Assembly (NCBI GenBank): GCA_029219125.1
Contig: JAQXSU010000192.1
Coordinates: forward strand, 1-31,298
Length of the DNA: 31,298 nt
From: Bacillota bacterium
Lineage (GTDB): Bacteria > Bacillota > Clostridia > Peptostreptococcales > Anaerovoracaceae
Reading direction: 5' to 3'
In this document: positions 22,619-31,121 of the stretch, piece by piece
How the letters are laid out: each line of letters begins with the position of its first letter
How positions within the stretch are numbered: position 1 is the first letter of the stretch
Program-made: the position numbers and the translations under genes
Notes under the pieces: generated by a model
Told to the model about the DNA's origin: nothing
Databases searched by the model: none
Seen by the model: the letters and a program-made list of their open reading frames with translations, nothing else

Positions 22619-24088
22619 TTATTCTTCTTCCACGCCCTGATCTAACCAGGTGACCAGGGAACCTGCAAATTTGTGTTTTGTTTTTTCTGTGACACCACAG
22701 TAAAGGATGGTGAGATTCTCATTCTTCTGACGAAGGAAGGTGCACGGTGTCAGAACAGCAGTATCTTCTACTTTCATAGAATCATCACCGGTGAATTCCC
22801 TGAAAGCTTCTTCGAAGGAATCCAGCAGTGCTTCAGTGGTGCCGGTCGGACGTCCTGTCAGTCCGTAGAATACAGGATATTCCTTTTTGATTTTATACTT
22901 TACATCGCAGAGTCCGCAGATGGTCTGATAGGACTCACAGATCTCATCCAGCAGAGTCTGATCGCTGCTCATGGCAGAAACCTGTATTTTCAGCATTTTA
23001 TCCTTACAGGAGATTTTTCCGATATTGGTGATTGCCGTAATAACACCTTCATCATCTCGTTGATAAACGCCGTCAAAGACAGTGTACATAAGACTTACCA
23101 GGTTATCGGTATCACCGCTGCCCAGAACCTGAGAAGGAAGATCGACTTCTTCATAGGTATATTCAATCTCCGGATAATCATCGTGGAACTTATCATAAAG
23201 CTTTTCAATGGAGTTTTCCATTTTGCGCTGGAATTTTTCTGTATCGCTGTCATTGATAACGACAATCATGGATGCCTTGGACGGTGTAAAATCTGCGCCG
23301 CTTCCGCCGTAAAACGTACCAAGCTCGAAGAGAAGCGAAGTGGATTTGAAGTTTGCCAGCACATTCCCCAGAACCTTGATCGGATTCGGCACGGAACCTA
23401 TATTACCTTCCACCAGCAGGGAAGGACAGTTTTTTAAGGTTATTTTATATGCTTTATTATAGGATGGCTTCTGGTATTCCAGCTTGTGGGTAATCTGGAT
23501 CTGACGGTATCCGCCGGTGACCGTGGATACTCTGGAGCCGACGGAATTTCCCAGACAGAATATGGATGTGTCATCCGAAAAGTGTCCGATGTCAAACCCC
23601 TGTGCACCGTTTTTTTCACCATTTTCCTCTGCCAGGAAAACAACGCTCAGTTTTCCGTGATTGACTGCGTTTTTCGCTACGCAGAGTGCAACCGCCATCT
23701 CTTCTACATGGTTCTCCATATGATCTGCGTCGAATGAGCAGACAAGGGCGGCAGGTTGAACGTCATCTGCATTTTCAGATGCCTTGACTGTAAATATCAC
23801 GTTTCCAGCCTCATCTGTCGTTGCGGGAATTTCCTTGTTTCTCGCCCAGGAAAGCAGGTAACCGGCCACATCGGCGTTGGTATCCATGGATCCCAGTGAA
23901 TCGCGGAGATCTGTTTCGTAGGCGGTCAGCTTCTCTTGCAGAACTTCCTCGAGGCTGGGTTCAGCTTCTTTTTCCCCGTGAAGAAAGAAGGCTGCTCCGC
24001 AGGCACAGACGGTAATCACCGCAGCAACTGCAGCGCCGATCAGTATTTTCTTCTTTTGTTGTTTCATATTATTTATCAGTTTACTCAT
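22619..24088 (-). CDS. Membrane-anchored M20/PepD-like protein with degenerate metal site
   Basis: The 489-residue protein has a lysine-rich start, one transmembrane helix (about 14-36) and an outside domain. That domain aligns by eye along its length with aminoacyl-histidine dipeptidase PepD (M20): DVAGYLLSWARNKEI..GNVIF, HGKLSVVFLAEENG, TGGYRQIQI, GSVPNPIKVLGNVL, ELGTFYGGS and ITNIGKI all have counterparts in order. The metal site is eroded: the HxD histidine is S118 (D120 kept), the segment with the bridging aspartate is deleted, the next aspartate is N181 and the C-terminal GPHSPDE is missing; only the E154-E155 pair remains. It is therefore probably a pseudopeptidase, perhaps a peptide-binding or scaffold protein. 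AAGGGGA precedes the ATG. No operon partner. Confidence 0.7.
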   Translation of the reverse strand: MSKLINNMKQQKKKILIGAAVAAVITVCACGAAFFLHGEKEAEPSLEEVLQEKLTAYETDLRDSLGSMDTNADVAGYLLSWARNKEIPATTDEAGNVIFTVKASENADDVQPAALVCSFDADHMENHVEEMAVALCVAKNAVNHGKLSVVFLAEENGEKNGAQGFDIGHFSDDTSIFCLGNSVGSRVSTVTGGYRQIQITHKLEYQKPSYNKAYKITLKNCPSLLVEGNIGSVPNPIKVLGNVLANFKSTSLLFELGTFYGGSGADFTPSKASMIVVINDSDTEKFQRKMENSIEKLYDKFHDDYPEIEYTYEEVDLPSQVLGSGDTDNLVSLMYTVFDGVYQRDDEGVITAITNIGKISCKDKMLKIQVSAMSSDQTLLDEICESYQTICGLCDVKYKIKKEYPVFYGLTGRPTGTTEALLDSFEEAFREFTGDDSMKVEDTAVLTPCTFLRQKNENLTILYCGVTEKTKHKFAGSLVTWLDQGVEEE

Positions 24089-24224
24089 TTCCGTTTTCCC
24101 CTTGATTTTTCAGAAATTGTTTTCTAAACTTCAAAAAAAGTCTTATTTATGATAACATATATAGATGAAAAAAAACAGTGATTCACGAAAAAATCACAAA
24201 ATCGTAAGAAAACGGAGGGATAGT

Positions 24225-24791
24225 ATGGATAACAGGAACACAGTGAAAAAGGCAGTAGAAACAGAGGATTCCAGACTGTATCTGCGGGAAAGCACATTTG
24301 ATGACTGCAGATACTTCGCGCAGTGGGAAGTGCAGCCTGCTGTAACAGAATTTTTTACCATCAATGAAGGAAGAGATTATGAGGAAGTCGTGCGTGAATT
24401 TCTGGGACGTGAAGGCGATGAAACCCAGGTTCAGTTCACAGTATGTCTGAGAGAAGGAGATCAGCCGGTGGGGAGAATCTATATCAGCCGCATCGATGAT
24501 CACTATGACTCCCTGGATATTACCAGAATTTATATCGCAGATCCCGCCATGCGCGGAAAAGGGCTGGGCGAGGAAGCACTCCGGCTGGCTCTGAAGTATG
24601 CTTTCGAAGAAAGAAACTGTGAACGGGTTACATTGGATTACTTTACCGGAAACAATATTGCGTCAACCTTATATCAGAAGGTGGGATTTAAGAATGAAGG
24701 AAACATGCGGCACGGCGGCAAAAAGAACGGAAAGTATGTAGACCTTCACCTGATGTCCATGCTCCGGGAAGAGTATTTTGCACAGAAATAA
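24225..24791 (+). CDS. GNAT family N-acetyltransferase
   Basis: The 188-residue protein has a GNAT fold with the acetyl-CoA loop MRGKGLGEEAL, followed by LDYFTGNNIASTLYQKVGF, the usual last strand-helix of the RimJ/RimL-like branch. The start at 24225 follows GGAGGG; an in-frame ATG at 24165 is unlikely. A six-pair inverted repeat (GTGATT/AATCAC, 24178-24197) lies in the leader. The acceptor is unknown. It is divergent from the PepD-like gene across 136 AT-rich bases in which no promoter could be fixed with confidence. Confidence 0.88.
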   Translation: MDNRNTVKKAVETEDSRLYLRESTFDDCRYFAQWEVQPAVTEFFTINEGRDYEEVVREFLGREGDETQVQFTVCLREGDQPVGRIYISRIDDHYDSLDITRIYIADPAMRGKGLGEEALRLALKYAFEERNCERVTLDYFTGNNIASTLYQKVGFKNEGNMRHGGKKNGKYVDLHLMSMLREEYFAQK

Positions 24792-24817
24792 AAACGCGAA
24801 ATGTAAATTATTCCTTA

Positions 24818-24845
24818 TTGACTTTTCATTGATGTGGTATATAAT
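24818..24845 (+). promoter_or_regulatory. Sigma-A promoter for nrdD-nrdG
   Basis: TTGACT (24818-24823), 16-base spacer, TATAAT (24840-24845). Confidence 0.75.
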
Positions 24846-24856
24846 TTTTAGTGCAT

Positions 24857-24872
24857 ATACTACATGTAGTGT
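24857..24872 (+). promoter_or_regulatory. NrdR-box-like palindrome
   Basis: ATACTACATGTAGTGT matches 13 of 16 positions of an idealised NrdR box (ACACTATATATAGTGT) and contains a perfect 12-bp palindrome. It covers the expected start of transcription just after the -10, a position where NrdR-(d)ATP could repress. The usual second box 31-32 bp away was looked for and not found. Confidence 0.6.
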
Positions 24873-24929
24873 GTGTATGAAATGAAAGTAACCAAAATGA
24901 AAATGAGAGAAAGAAAAGGAAGGTTTGAC

Positions 24930-27275
24930 ATGGACTGTATCAGACAGATTGTAAAGAGAGACGGCAGAACCGTACCATTTGATGTAAATAAGATAGCAGA
25001 TGCCATTTTTAAAGCGGCACAGGTACTGGGAGGACGGGACAGAGAAATGTCCGTCTACCTGGCGAAACAGGTAGAACTGTATCTTCTTGAAGTCTGTCAC
25101 AATTCCATTCCGACGGTGGAGCAGATTCAGGACGCAGTGGAAAAGATTCTGATCGAAGCCGGCCACGCACGTACCGCCAAGGAATATATCCTATACCGCG
25201 CGGAAAGAACTCGAGTCAGAGACATGAATACCAAGCTGATGCGTATTTATGAAGACCTGACATTTAAGGAAGCGAAGGAAAACGAAATAAAGCGTGAGAA
25301 CGCCAATATCGACGGAAATACAGCCATGGGAACCATGCTGAAATACGGTTCAGAGGGTGCCAAGGAATTCTATAAGATGTATGTCATCGATCCGAAGCAC
25401 GTGAAGGCACATGAAGAAGGCGACATTCATATCCACGATATGGACTTCTATACCCTGACCATGACCTGCTGTCAGATCGACCTGCTGAAACTGCTGGAAG
25501 GTGGATTCAGTACGGGACACGGTCATCTGCGGGAACCGAATGACATCGAAAGTTATGCGGCACTGGCATGCATTGCAATCCAGTCCAACCAGAACGACCA
25601 GCACGGCGGTCAGTCTGTGCCGAATTTTGATTACGGCATGGCACCGGGCGTGCGCAAGGCGTACAAGCGCCTCTACTGGACCAATGTGGGTAAAATGCTA
25701 GACTTCCTTCACGGCACTGACGATGGAGTGGCGAAGATGAAGGAACTGGGAAAGAAAATCCAGGACCAGTATGGTGTGGAACCGTGCATGGCCTGGGATA
25801 ACAATTATAAAGAAATCGAGCTGGAAGAACTGAAAAAGATCGTCAGCGAAGAAGATGCAAAGCATCTGCAGCAGCAGGCGACAAGATATTCGGACCAGGA
25901 AATCCGCAGAAAGACCTATCAGGCCATGGAAGCGTTCATTCATAACCTGAACACCATGCATTCCAGAGCCGGCGCACAGGTTCCGTTCAGTTCCATCAAC
26001 TACGGTACCGATACTTCTCCGGAAGGCAGACTTGTCATGGAATGCGTCATGCTTGCAACCGAAGCCGGTCTGGGCAACGGAGAAACGCCGATCTTCCCAA
26101 TCCAGATCTTCAAAGTGAAGGAAGGTGTCAACTATAATCCGGAGGATCCGAACTACGACCTGTTCAAGCTGGCCTGCAAGGTATCTGCCAAGCGCCTGTT
26201 CCCGAACTTCTCCTTCCTGGATGCGCCATTTAACAAGCAGTATCTCATCGAAGGTCATCCGGAAACGGAATGTGCCTACATGGGATGCCGTACCCGCGTC
26301 ATCGGCAATGTATATGATCCGACCAGAGAAATCGTATACGGAAGAGGCAATTTGTCCTTTACATCCATCAACCTGCCGCGGCTGGCCATCAAGGCCAAGG
26401 GCGACATCGACTTCTTCTTTGAAAGTCTGGACCGCATGATTGATATCGCCATCGACCAGCTGTATGACCGGTATAAGATTCAGGCACAGAAGAAAGTGAA
26501 GAACTTCCCGTTCCTCATGGGACAGGGCATCTGGATCGATTCCGACAAGCTGGGTCCGGAAGACACCATCGAGGAAGTCATCAAGCACGGTACACTGACT
26601 GTAGGTTTCATCGGGCTGGCGGAATGCCTGAAGATGCTCACCGGCCATCATCATGGAGAATGCAAGGAATCCCAGTCTCTGGGTCTGGAAATCGTAGGAT
26701 ACATGAGAAAGCGCATGGACGAGCAGGCCAGAAAGACCGGTCTTAACTGGTCTCTGATTGCTACCCCTGCAGAAGGTCTGTCCGGACGCTTCGTAAGGAT
26801 TGACCGCGCCAAGTACGGTGTGATTCCGGGTGTAACGGACCGGGAATATTATACCAACAGTTTCCACATCCCTGTATATTACGAAATCAATGCCTTTGAT
26901 AAGATCCGCCTGGAAGCGCCGTATCATCAGCTGACCAACGGCGGCCACATTTCCTACATCGAACTGGATGGCGACCCGCTGAAGAATCTGGAAGCTTTCG
27001 AGAAAGTCGTTCGCTTCATGAAGGAAGAAGGCATCGGTTACGGTTCCATCAACCATCCTGTAGACCGGGATCCATGCTGCGGATATACCGGAATCATTGA
27101 TAACGAGTGCCCTATGTGCCACCGGAAGGAAGGCGAAGGGGATGTGGGGTTTGAACGGATCCGCCGCATCACCGGATACCTGGTAGGAACCATGGATCAC
27201 TGGAACACGGCCAAATCCGCAGAAGAAAGAGACCGGGTAAAGCATGATGTGAATACCGGACTGGAGACGCTGTAA
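24930..27275 (+). CDS. nrdD: Anaerobic ribonucleoside-triphosphate reductase NrdD
   Basis: NrdD is the glycyl-radical class III enzyme that reduces ribonucleoside triphosphates to dNTPs without oxygen. The 781 residues have an N-terminal ATP-cone (VKRDGRTVPFDVNKIADAIF), the barrel with TMTCCQID and HIHDMDFYT, a C-terminal zinc site (CCGYTGIIDNECPMC) and the glycyl-radical loop RRITGYLVGT. The start at 24930 follows AAGGAAGG; in-frame ATGs upstream lack a site and the family begins at the ATP-cone. The stop overlaps the nrdG start by one base. Confidence 0.97.
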   Translation: MDCIRQIVKRDGRTVPFDVNKIADAIFKAAQVLGGRDREMSVYLAKQVELYLLEVCHNSIPTVEQIQDAVEKILIEAGHARTAKEYILYRAERTRVRDMNTKLMRIYEDLTFKEAKENEIKRENANIDGNTAMGTMLKYGSEGAKEFYKMYVIDPKHVKAHEEGDIHIHDMDFYTLTMTCCQIDLLKLLEGGFSTGHGHLREPNDIESYAALACIAIQSNQNDQHGGQSVPNFDYGMAPGVRKAYKRLYWTNVGKMLDFLHGTDDGVAKMKELGKKIQDQYGVEPCMAWDNNYKEIELEELKKIVSEEDAKHLQQQATRYSDQEIRRKTYQAMEAFIHNLNTMHSRAGAQVPFSSINYGTDTSPEGRLVMECVMLATEAGLGNGETPIFPIQIFKVKEGVNYNPEDPNYDLFKLACKVSAKRLFPNFSFLDAPFNKQYLIEGHPETECAYMGCRTRVIGNVYDPTREIVYGRGNLSFTSINLPRLAIKAKGDIDFFFESLDRMIDIAIDQLYDRYKIQAQKKVKNFPFLMGQGIWIDSDKLGPEDTIEEVIKHGTLTVGFIGLAECLKMLTGHHHGECKESQSLGLEIVGYMRKRMDEQARKTGLNWSLIATPAEGLSGRFVRIDRAKYGVIPGVTDREYYTNSFHIPVYYEINAFDKIRLEAPYHQLTNGGHISYIELDGDPLKNLEAFEKVVRFMKEEGIGYGSINHPVDRDPCCGYTGIIDNECPMCHRKEGEGDVGFERIRRITGYLVGTMDHWNTAKSAEERDRVKHDVNTGLETL

Positions 27276-27829
27276 TGATTGCCTGCAATGATTCCAGCCA
27301 AACGGGAGCACCGGACAAAATCCGCATCGCCGGCGTGGTTCGGGAGTCTATCGTAGACGGCCCCGGCCTGCGTTTCGTGGTCTTCTGTCAGGGCTGTCCC
27401 CACGGCTGCCCGGGATGCCATAACGAAGCGACTCACGATTTTTCCGGCGGCTATGATTGCGAAATCGAAAAGATTCTGGCCGCAATCGAAAAAGATCCGC
27501 TGCTGGATGGGGTGACATTTTCCGGCGGTGAACCTCTTTGTCAGCCTGCGGCATTCCACGCACTGGCGCAGGAGATCAAGAGGAGATTCCCAGGCATGAA
27601 TATCGTGACCTTCACCGGATATACCTATGAAGAACTCCAGCCTCTGGCTGCACAGGATCCGGATCTTGCAGGTCTCCTGAACCTGACGGATCTGCTGATT
27701 GACGGCCGTTTCGTGGATGCGGAAAAGGATCTGACCCTTCAGTTCAGGGGCAGCAGAAATCAGAGAATCATTGATATGAATGCGACCCGGGCTGCAGGAC
27801 AGGTAGTAACTTCCGAGAAGTACGCATAA
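27275..27829 (+). CDS. nrdG: Anaerobic ribonucleotide reductase activase NrdG
   Basis: NrdG is the radical SAM enzyme that installs the glycyl radical on NrdD. The 184-residue protein has the CxxxCxxC cluster ligands C41, C45 and C48 in CPHGCPGC, ESIVDGPGLR, and the SAM-binding TFSGGEPL. Its ATG shares one base with the nrdD stop (TAATG), so the two are translationally coupled. An extra Cys (C38) just before the motif is common in this family. Confidence 0.96.
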   Translation: MIACNDSSQTGAPDKIRIAGVVRESIVDGPGLRFVVFCQGCPHGCPGCHNEATHDFSGGYDCEIEKILAAIEKDPLLDGVTFSGGEPLCQPAAFHALAQEIKRRFPGMNIVTFTGYTYEELQPLAAQDPDLAGLLNLTDLLIDGRFVDAEKDLTLQFRGSRNQRIIDMNATRAAGQVVTSEKYA

Positions 27830-27874
27830 ATCTGCGAAATTTTATGAGATTTTGCGAGAAATTAAAAAAAGTGC

Positions 27875-27903
27875 TTGAAATATAGAATGATTTCGTGTAT
27901 AAT
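27875..27903 (+). promoter_or_regulatory. Strong sigma-A promoter for rpmB
   Basis: TTGAAA (27875-27880), 17-base spacer, TATAAT (27898-27903). An A-rich stretch lies upstream as a possible UP element. Confidence 0.85.
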
Positions 27904-27909
27904 ATCGAT

Positions 27910-27936
27910 TGTTCGAGTGCTGAAAAGACACGAACA
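27910..27936 (+). other. Stem-loop at the start of the rpmB leader
   Basis: TGTTCG and CGAACA pair around a 15-base loop, which can add two inner pairs after an A-A mismatch. It would sit at the 5' end of an mRNA leader of about 80 bases. It may stabilise the mRNA or take part in feedback control by L28; neither can be shown here. Confidence 0.4.
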
Positions 27937-27990
27937 GCCAATTTTTGAAACAATGCTATACGCTTGAATATATCAAAGGAGGTGCGGTAG

Positions 27991-28185
27991 ATGTCAAGAA
28001 AATGTGAAATTTGTGGTAAGGGACAGGTATCCGGAAACGCTGTATCCCACTCTAACAGACACACCAGAAGAAAGTGGAATGCCAACATTCAGACTGTAAG
28101 AGTAGCAGAAGAAAACGGAACCGTTAGAAGAGCGAACGTATGCACGAGATGCATCCGGTCCAATAAAGTGAACCGTGCCATCTAA
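27991..28185 (+). CDS. rpmB: Ribosomal protein bL28
   Basis: The 64-residue protein is large-subunit protein L28, with SRKCEICGKG, SNRHTRRKWNANIQ and the basic VCTRCIRSNKV tail. C5, C8, C51 and C54 form a zinc ribbon, so this is the zinc-binding (C+) form. AAAGGAGG precedes the ATG by eight bases. It has its own promoter and terminator and so is monocistronic. Confidence 0.97.
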   Translation: MSRKCEICGKGQVSGNAVSHSNRHTRRKWNANIQTVRVAEENGTVRRANVCTRCIRSNKVNRAI

Positions 28186-28199
28186 TTGAAAACGAACTG

Positions 28200-28236
28200 A
28201 AGGCCCCGGCGCAGGAATGCGTGCGGGGTTTTTTCA
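28200..28236 (+). terminator. Intrinsic terminator after rpmB
   Basis: CCCCG (28204-28208) pairs with CGGGG (28224-28228), with an inner CGC/GCG arm, followed by six Ts. Confidence 0.9.
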
Positions 28237-28243
28237 TGCTTGC

Positions 28244-28284
28244 GATTATGACATTGTGATTATGACATTGTGATTATGAAACTG
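28244..28284 (+). repeat. 14-bp tandem repeat, nearly three copies
   Basis: GATTATGACATTGT occurs twice exactly (28244-28257, 28258-28271), followed by a partial, diverged third copy. It lies between the rpmB terminator and the end of the convergent small gene. Period 14 is not a multiple of three. Confidence 0.85.
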
Positions 28285-28303
28285 CGGCCGCAGACAGACA
28301 AGC

Positions 28304-28504
28304 CTACGGCCTTTTCATGAGGGTGAAACCACAGATCATCAGGAGCACACCAAGCAGGATAATCCACGCCTTTGAAGGGAGGAAAAAGGCACAGATGGTT
28401 ACTGCACCGAAAACCAGCAGGACGAATCCGATATCCTTCGTCTCCTTATTGAATTCAAAACATTTCCGTTTCCGGCAATCATTTCTCCGGCAGTCATTCC
28501 GCAT
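28304..28504 (-). CDS. Small Cys-rich two-helix membrane protein, unknown function
   Basis: I do not recognise this 66-residue protein. Its N-terminus is cysteine- and arginine-rich (DCRRNDCRKRKC, three Cys), followed by two hydrophobic helices at about 25-42 and 45-61 joined by a short turn with PSKAW, and a basic end KRP. It is supported as a real gene by AGGGGGTG placed six bases before the ATG and by the coherent hairpin-membrane design. Its promoter would lie in the 97-bp gap shared with the divergent Asp23-like gene. A weak hairpin (GGCCG/CGGCC, 28285-28312) overlaps its stop and may end the transcript. Confidence 0.65.
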   Translation of the reverse strand: MRNDCRRNDCRKRKCFEFNKETKDIGFVLLVFGAVTICAFFLPSKAWIILLGVLLMICGFTLMKRP

Positions 28505-28601
28505 ATTTTCACCCCCTGTTATTCTATGAAAAAGGTTAGTAAAGTGTTCGGAAATATGTTAAAATATTTACAGTGAAAAAAGCACGGAAAGGGGAACCGG
28601 A

Positions 28602-29003
28602 ATGGAACGAAAGAACGAGAAGGGAACCATTAAAATAAATGATCACATCTTTGCCAGGATTGTAGGTGAGGCGATTTCGCGCACAGGCGGAAAAGCCTTT
28701 CCGGCATCGGAAAAAGGGAAACTGCTGACCGGAATCGGAGGAAGCATGCCGGGTGTGGGAGAACTGGCAGATAATCTGGTGGTGTGTGAAGAACAGGATG
28801 GAAGCATTTTTCTGGAATGGTATATCATCATGTCCTTCGGCGCCAGTATTCACAGGGCAACCAAACTGATGCTGGACTATGCGGAAAAGGAACTGAAGTC
28901 CATGTTTCCGGGCCAGCCAGGCAGAGCGGTGGTGCGGATCGTTGGCGTGAAGTCCAGACTGATTGCGGTCAGAGACCTTGAGGTGGAACGGAAATGGAAC
29001 TGA
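28602..29003 (+). CDS. Asp23/Gls24 family protein (YloU-like)
   Basis: The 133-residue protein matches the Asp23/YloU family: an opening GTIKINDHIFARIVGEAI, LEWYIIMSFGASIHRATKLM in the middle and VVRIVGVKSRLIAV near the end. Members are small soluble proteins linked to envelope or alkaline stress; some are membrane-tethered through partners. AAGGGGA precedes the ATG, and an extended -10 (TG-N-TAAAAT) lies upstream. The gene overlaps recG by ten bases. In Bacillus a yloU gene lies near rpmB and recG with yloV (fatty-acid kinase FakA-like) between; yloV is absent here. Confidence 0.82.
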   Translation: MERKNEKGTIKINDHIFARIVGEAISRTGGKAFPASEKGKLLTGIGGSMPGVGELADNLVVCEEQDGSIFLEWYIIMSFGASIHRATKLMLDYAEKELKSMFPGQPGRAVVRIVGVKSRLIAVRDLEVERKWN

Positions 29004-31045
29004 ACCTGAAAGACAGTGTATCAAAGGTGAAAGGCGTTGGCCCGAAAAAAAAGGAATTGCTTTCCCACCTGCATATTGAGACCGTGGAGGATCTGCTGGG
29101 CTTCTTTCCGAGAAAATATGAAGACAGATCCCAGGTGACAAGTATTATGGAGGCTCCCTTTGACAGGGACGTGCTGATTTGCGGAAAGGTTGTTTCCAGG
29201 AAATCTTCTGCAAGTGCATATAACCGTAAGGTACCGCTTCGGATTCTGGTGGAAGACAATACCGGTTCTGTGGAACTGGTTTTTTTCAATGCAAAGTATC
29301 TGCAGAACTATTTTCTGGTGGGGCAGGAGTATGTCCTGTTTGGAAAGATCACACTGAACTATGGCAGGAGACAAATGGCCCATCCGGAATTTCACAAACT
29401 GGGTGATAAGGACGATGTGCGGGGGATTCTCCCGGTTTATCCGCTGACAGAAGGGATAACACAGAACCAGATGCGAAGCTGGCAGATGGCAGTAAAGGAT
29501 GCGGCAGAGCAGGTGGAAGAGTGGCTGCCGAACCATGTGGTGATGGATAATCACCTTTGCAGTCCGGCCTATGCCATCCGCAACATTCATTTTCCGACGG
29601 ATACCCAAAAGGTGAAGGAAAGCCGTTACCGTATGGTATTTGAAGAACTGCTGGTCCTGCAGACGGGCCTCTTTTATATCAAAAAAGGAAGAAGCAGTCA
29701 GGCGGAGGGGGTATCCATCCCGAAGACCGTCTCTGTAGAACCTTTCCTGAAACAGCTGCCTTTTGACCTGACACCCGGACAGAAAAAGGTCTGGGACGAA
29801 ATTGAACAGGACCTTGCAGCACACAAGCCTATGAACCGTCTGGTGCAGGGCGATGTAGGCTCTGGGAAAACCGCTGTTGCAGAGCTGGCCATGTATAAGG
29901 CCGTGAAAGGCGGCTATCAGGCAGTGATGATGGCGCCGACGGAACTACTGGCCAAACAGCACCTGGCATCTCTGCGGCGTGATCTGGAACCGCTGGGCCT
30001 TCATGTGGAGCTTCTCAGCAGCGGAACCCGCGGAAAGGAAAGAACACGGATCCTGGACGAACTGGAGCGGGGAAAGATCGATGTGCTGGTGGGAACCCAT
30101 GCCATCATTCAGCCGGATGTCCGGTTTCGGAAGCTTGGCATCGTGATCACCGACGAACAGCATCGTTTCGGTGTCAATCAGCGTGCACTGCTGACCGAAA
30201 AGGGGCAGAATCCAAATGTGCTGGTCATGACAGCGACACCAATCCCAAGGACTCTGGCGGTGATCCTGTTCGGAGATCTGGATATTTCGGTCATCGATAC
30301 CATGCCAACCGGAAGAAAGCCAATTCGGACGTATCTGCGCTATAACGATGCCAGAAAAAAAGTCTATGACTTCCTGGCTTCCCAGGTGGCAGAGGGCAGA
30401 CAGTGCTATGTGGTGGCACCGCTCATCGAGGAGTCGGAGAATCTGGACTGCCGTTCGGCAGAGGAATTATATGAAGAAATTTCAAAAGGTTATCCGAAAC
30501 TGCGGGTAGGTCTGGTGCACGGCGGCATGAAGCAGGACGAGAAAGACGCGGTGATGGAGAAATTCGCAGCCGGTGCAATCGATATTCTTGTGTCCACTGT
30601 AGTTATCGAAGTGGGCATCGATGTAGCCAATGCGACGGTCATGGTCATCGAAAACTGTGAAAGATTCGGACTGGCACAGCTCCATCAGCTGCGGGGCAGA
30701 GTCGGCAGAAGTGACAAACAATCCCACTGCATTCTGATCTGCGGCAAGGAAACGGAAGTCGCAGCCAAACGAAACGAGCTCATGGTAAACAGTACGGATG
30801 GATTCACTATTGCGGAAGAAGATCTGAAGCTGCGGGGTCCCGGCGAGATCTTCGGCACCCGGCAGCACGGCCTGCCGGAACTGAACATCGCGGATCTGGT
30901 GAAGCATGTGGACATTCTGGATCAGGTAAAAGATGTGGCGAAGGATATTCTGGAAGAAGATCCGTACCTGCGGGATCCGGACAACCAGGTGCTCCGGGAT
31001 AAGGTGAAAAAGATGTTCGGGGAAAACATCCAGCTGCAGCTGTAG
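28994..31045 (+). CDS. recG: ATP-dependent DNA helicase RecG
   Basis: RecG is the monomeric superfamily 2 helicase that reverses stalled forks and moves branched DNA. The 683-residue protein has an N-terminal VSKVKGVGPKKKELL, the OB-fold wedge domain (VLICGKVVSRK, GSVELVFFNAKY), Walker A GDVGSGKT, APTELLAKQH, DEQHRFGV, MTATPIPRTLA, and helicase motifs in VSTVVIEVGIDV and QLRGRVGRS. The start lies within the end of the Asp23-like gene (GAGGTGG upstream), so they are co-translated. Length is typical. Confidence 0.97.
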   Translation: MELNLKDSVSKVKGVGPKKKELLSHLHIETVEDLLGFFPRKYEDRSQVTSIMEAPFDRDVLICGKVVSRKSSASAYNRKVPLRILVEDNTGSVELVFFNAKYLQNYFLVGQEYVLFGKITLNYGRRQMAHPEFHKLGDKDDVRGILPVYPLTEGITQNQMRSWQMAVKDAAEQVEEWLPNHVVMDNHLCSPAYAIRNIHFPTDTQKVKESRYRMVFEELLVLQTGLFYIKKGRSSQAEGVSIPKTVSVEPFLKQLPFDLTPGQKKVWDEIEQDLAAHKPMNRLVQGDVGSGKTAVAELAMYKAVKGGYQAVMMAPTELLAKQHLASLRRDLEPLGLHVELLSSGTRGKERTRILDELERGKIDVLVGTHAIIQPDVRFRKLGIVITDEQHRFGVNQRALLTEKGQNPNVLVMTATPIPRTLAVILFGDLDISVIDTMPTGRKPIRTYLRYNDARKKVYDFLASQVAEGRQCYVVAPLIEESENLDCRSAEELYEEISKGYPKLRVGLVHGGMKQDEKDAVMEKFAAGAIDILVSTVVIEVGIDVANATVMVIENCERFGLAQLHQLRGRVGRSDKQSHCILICGKETEVAAKRNELMVNSTDGFTIAEEDLKLRGPGEIFGTRQHGLPELNIADLVKHVDILDQVKDVAKDILEEDPYLRDPDNQVLRDKVKKMFGENIQLQL

Positions 31046-31121
31046 TTGGGCATAACGTTTCTATGAAGGTCACCGGTTTGATGATACCACCTTTAAATCG
31101 GAATATGCGGAGGAAATCGAG

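Noticed and set aside
25698..27311. Open frame of 537 codons on the minus strand inside nrdD
   Set aside because: It is fully antisense to a motif-complete nrdD-nrdG start, has no ribosome binding site and its translation resembles no family.
27835..27857. Hairpin GCGAAAT/ATTTTGC after nrdG as a terminator
   Set aside because: It is AT-rich with a wobble pair, and followed by As rather than Ts on the plus strand.
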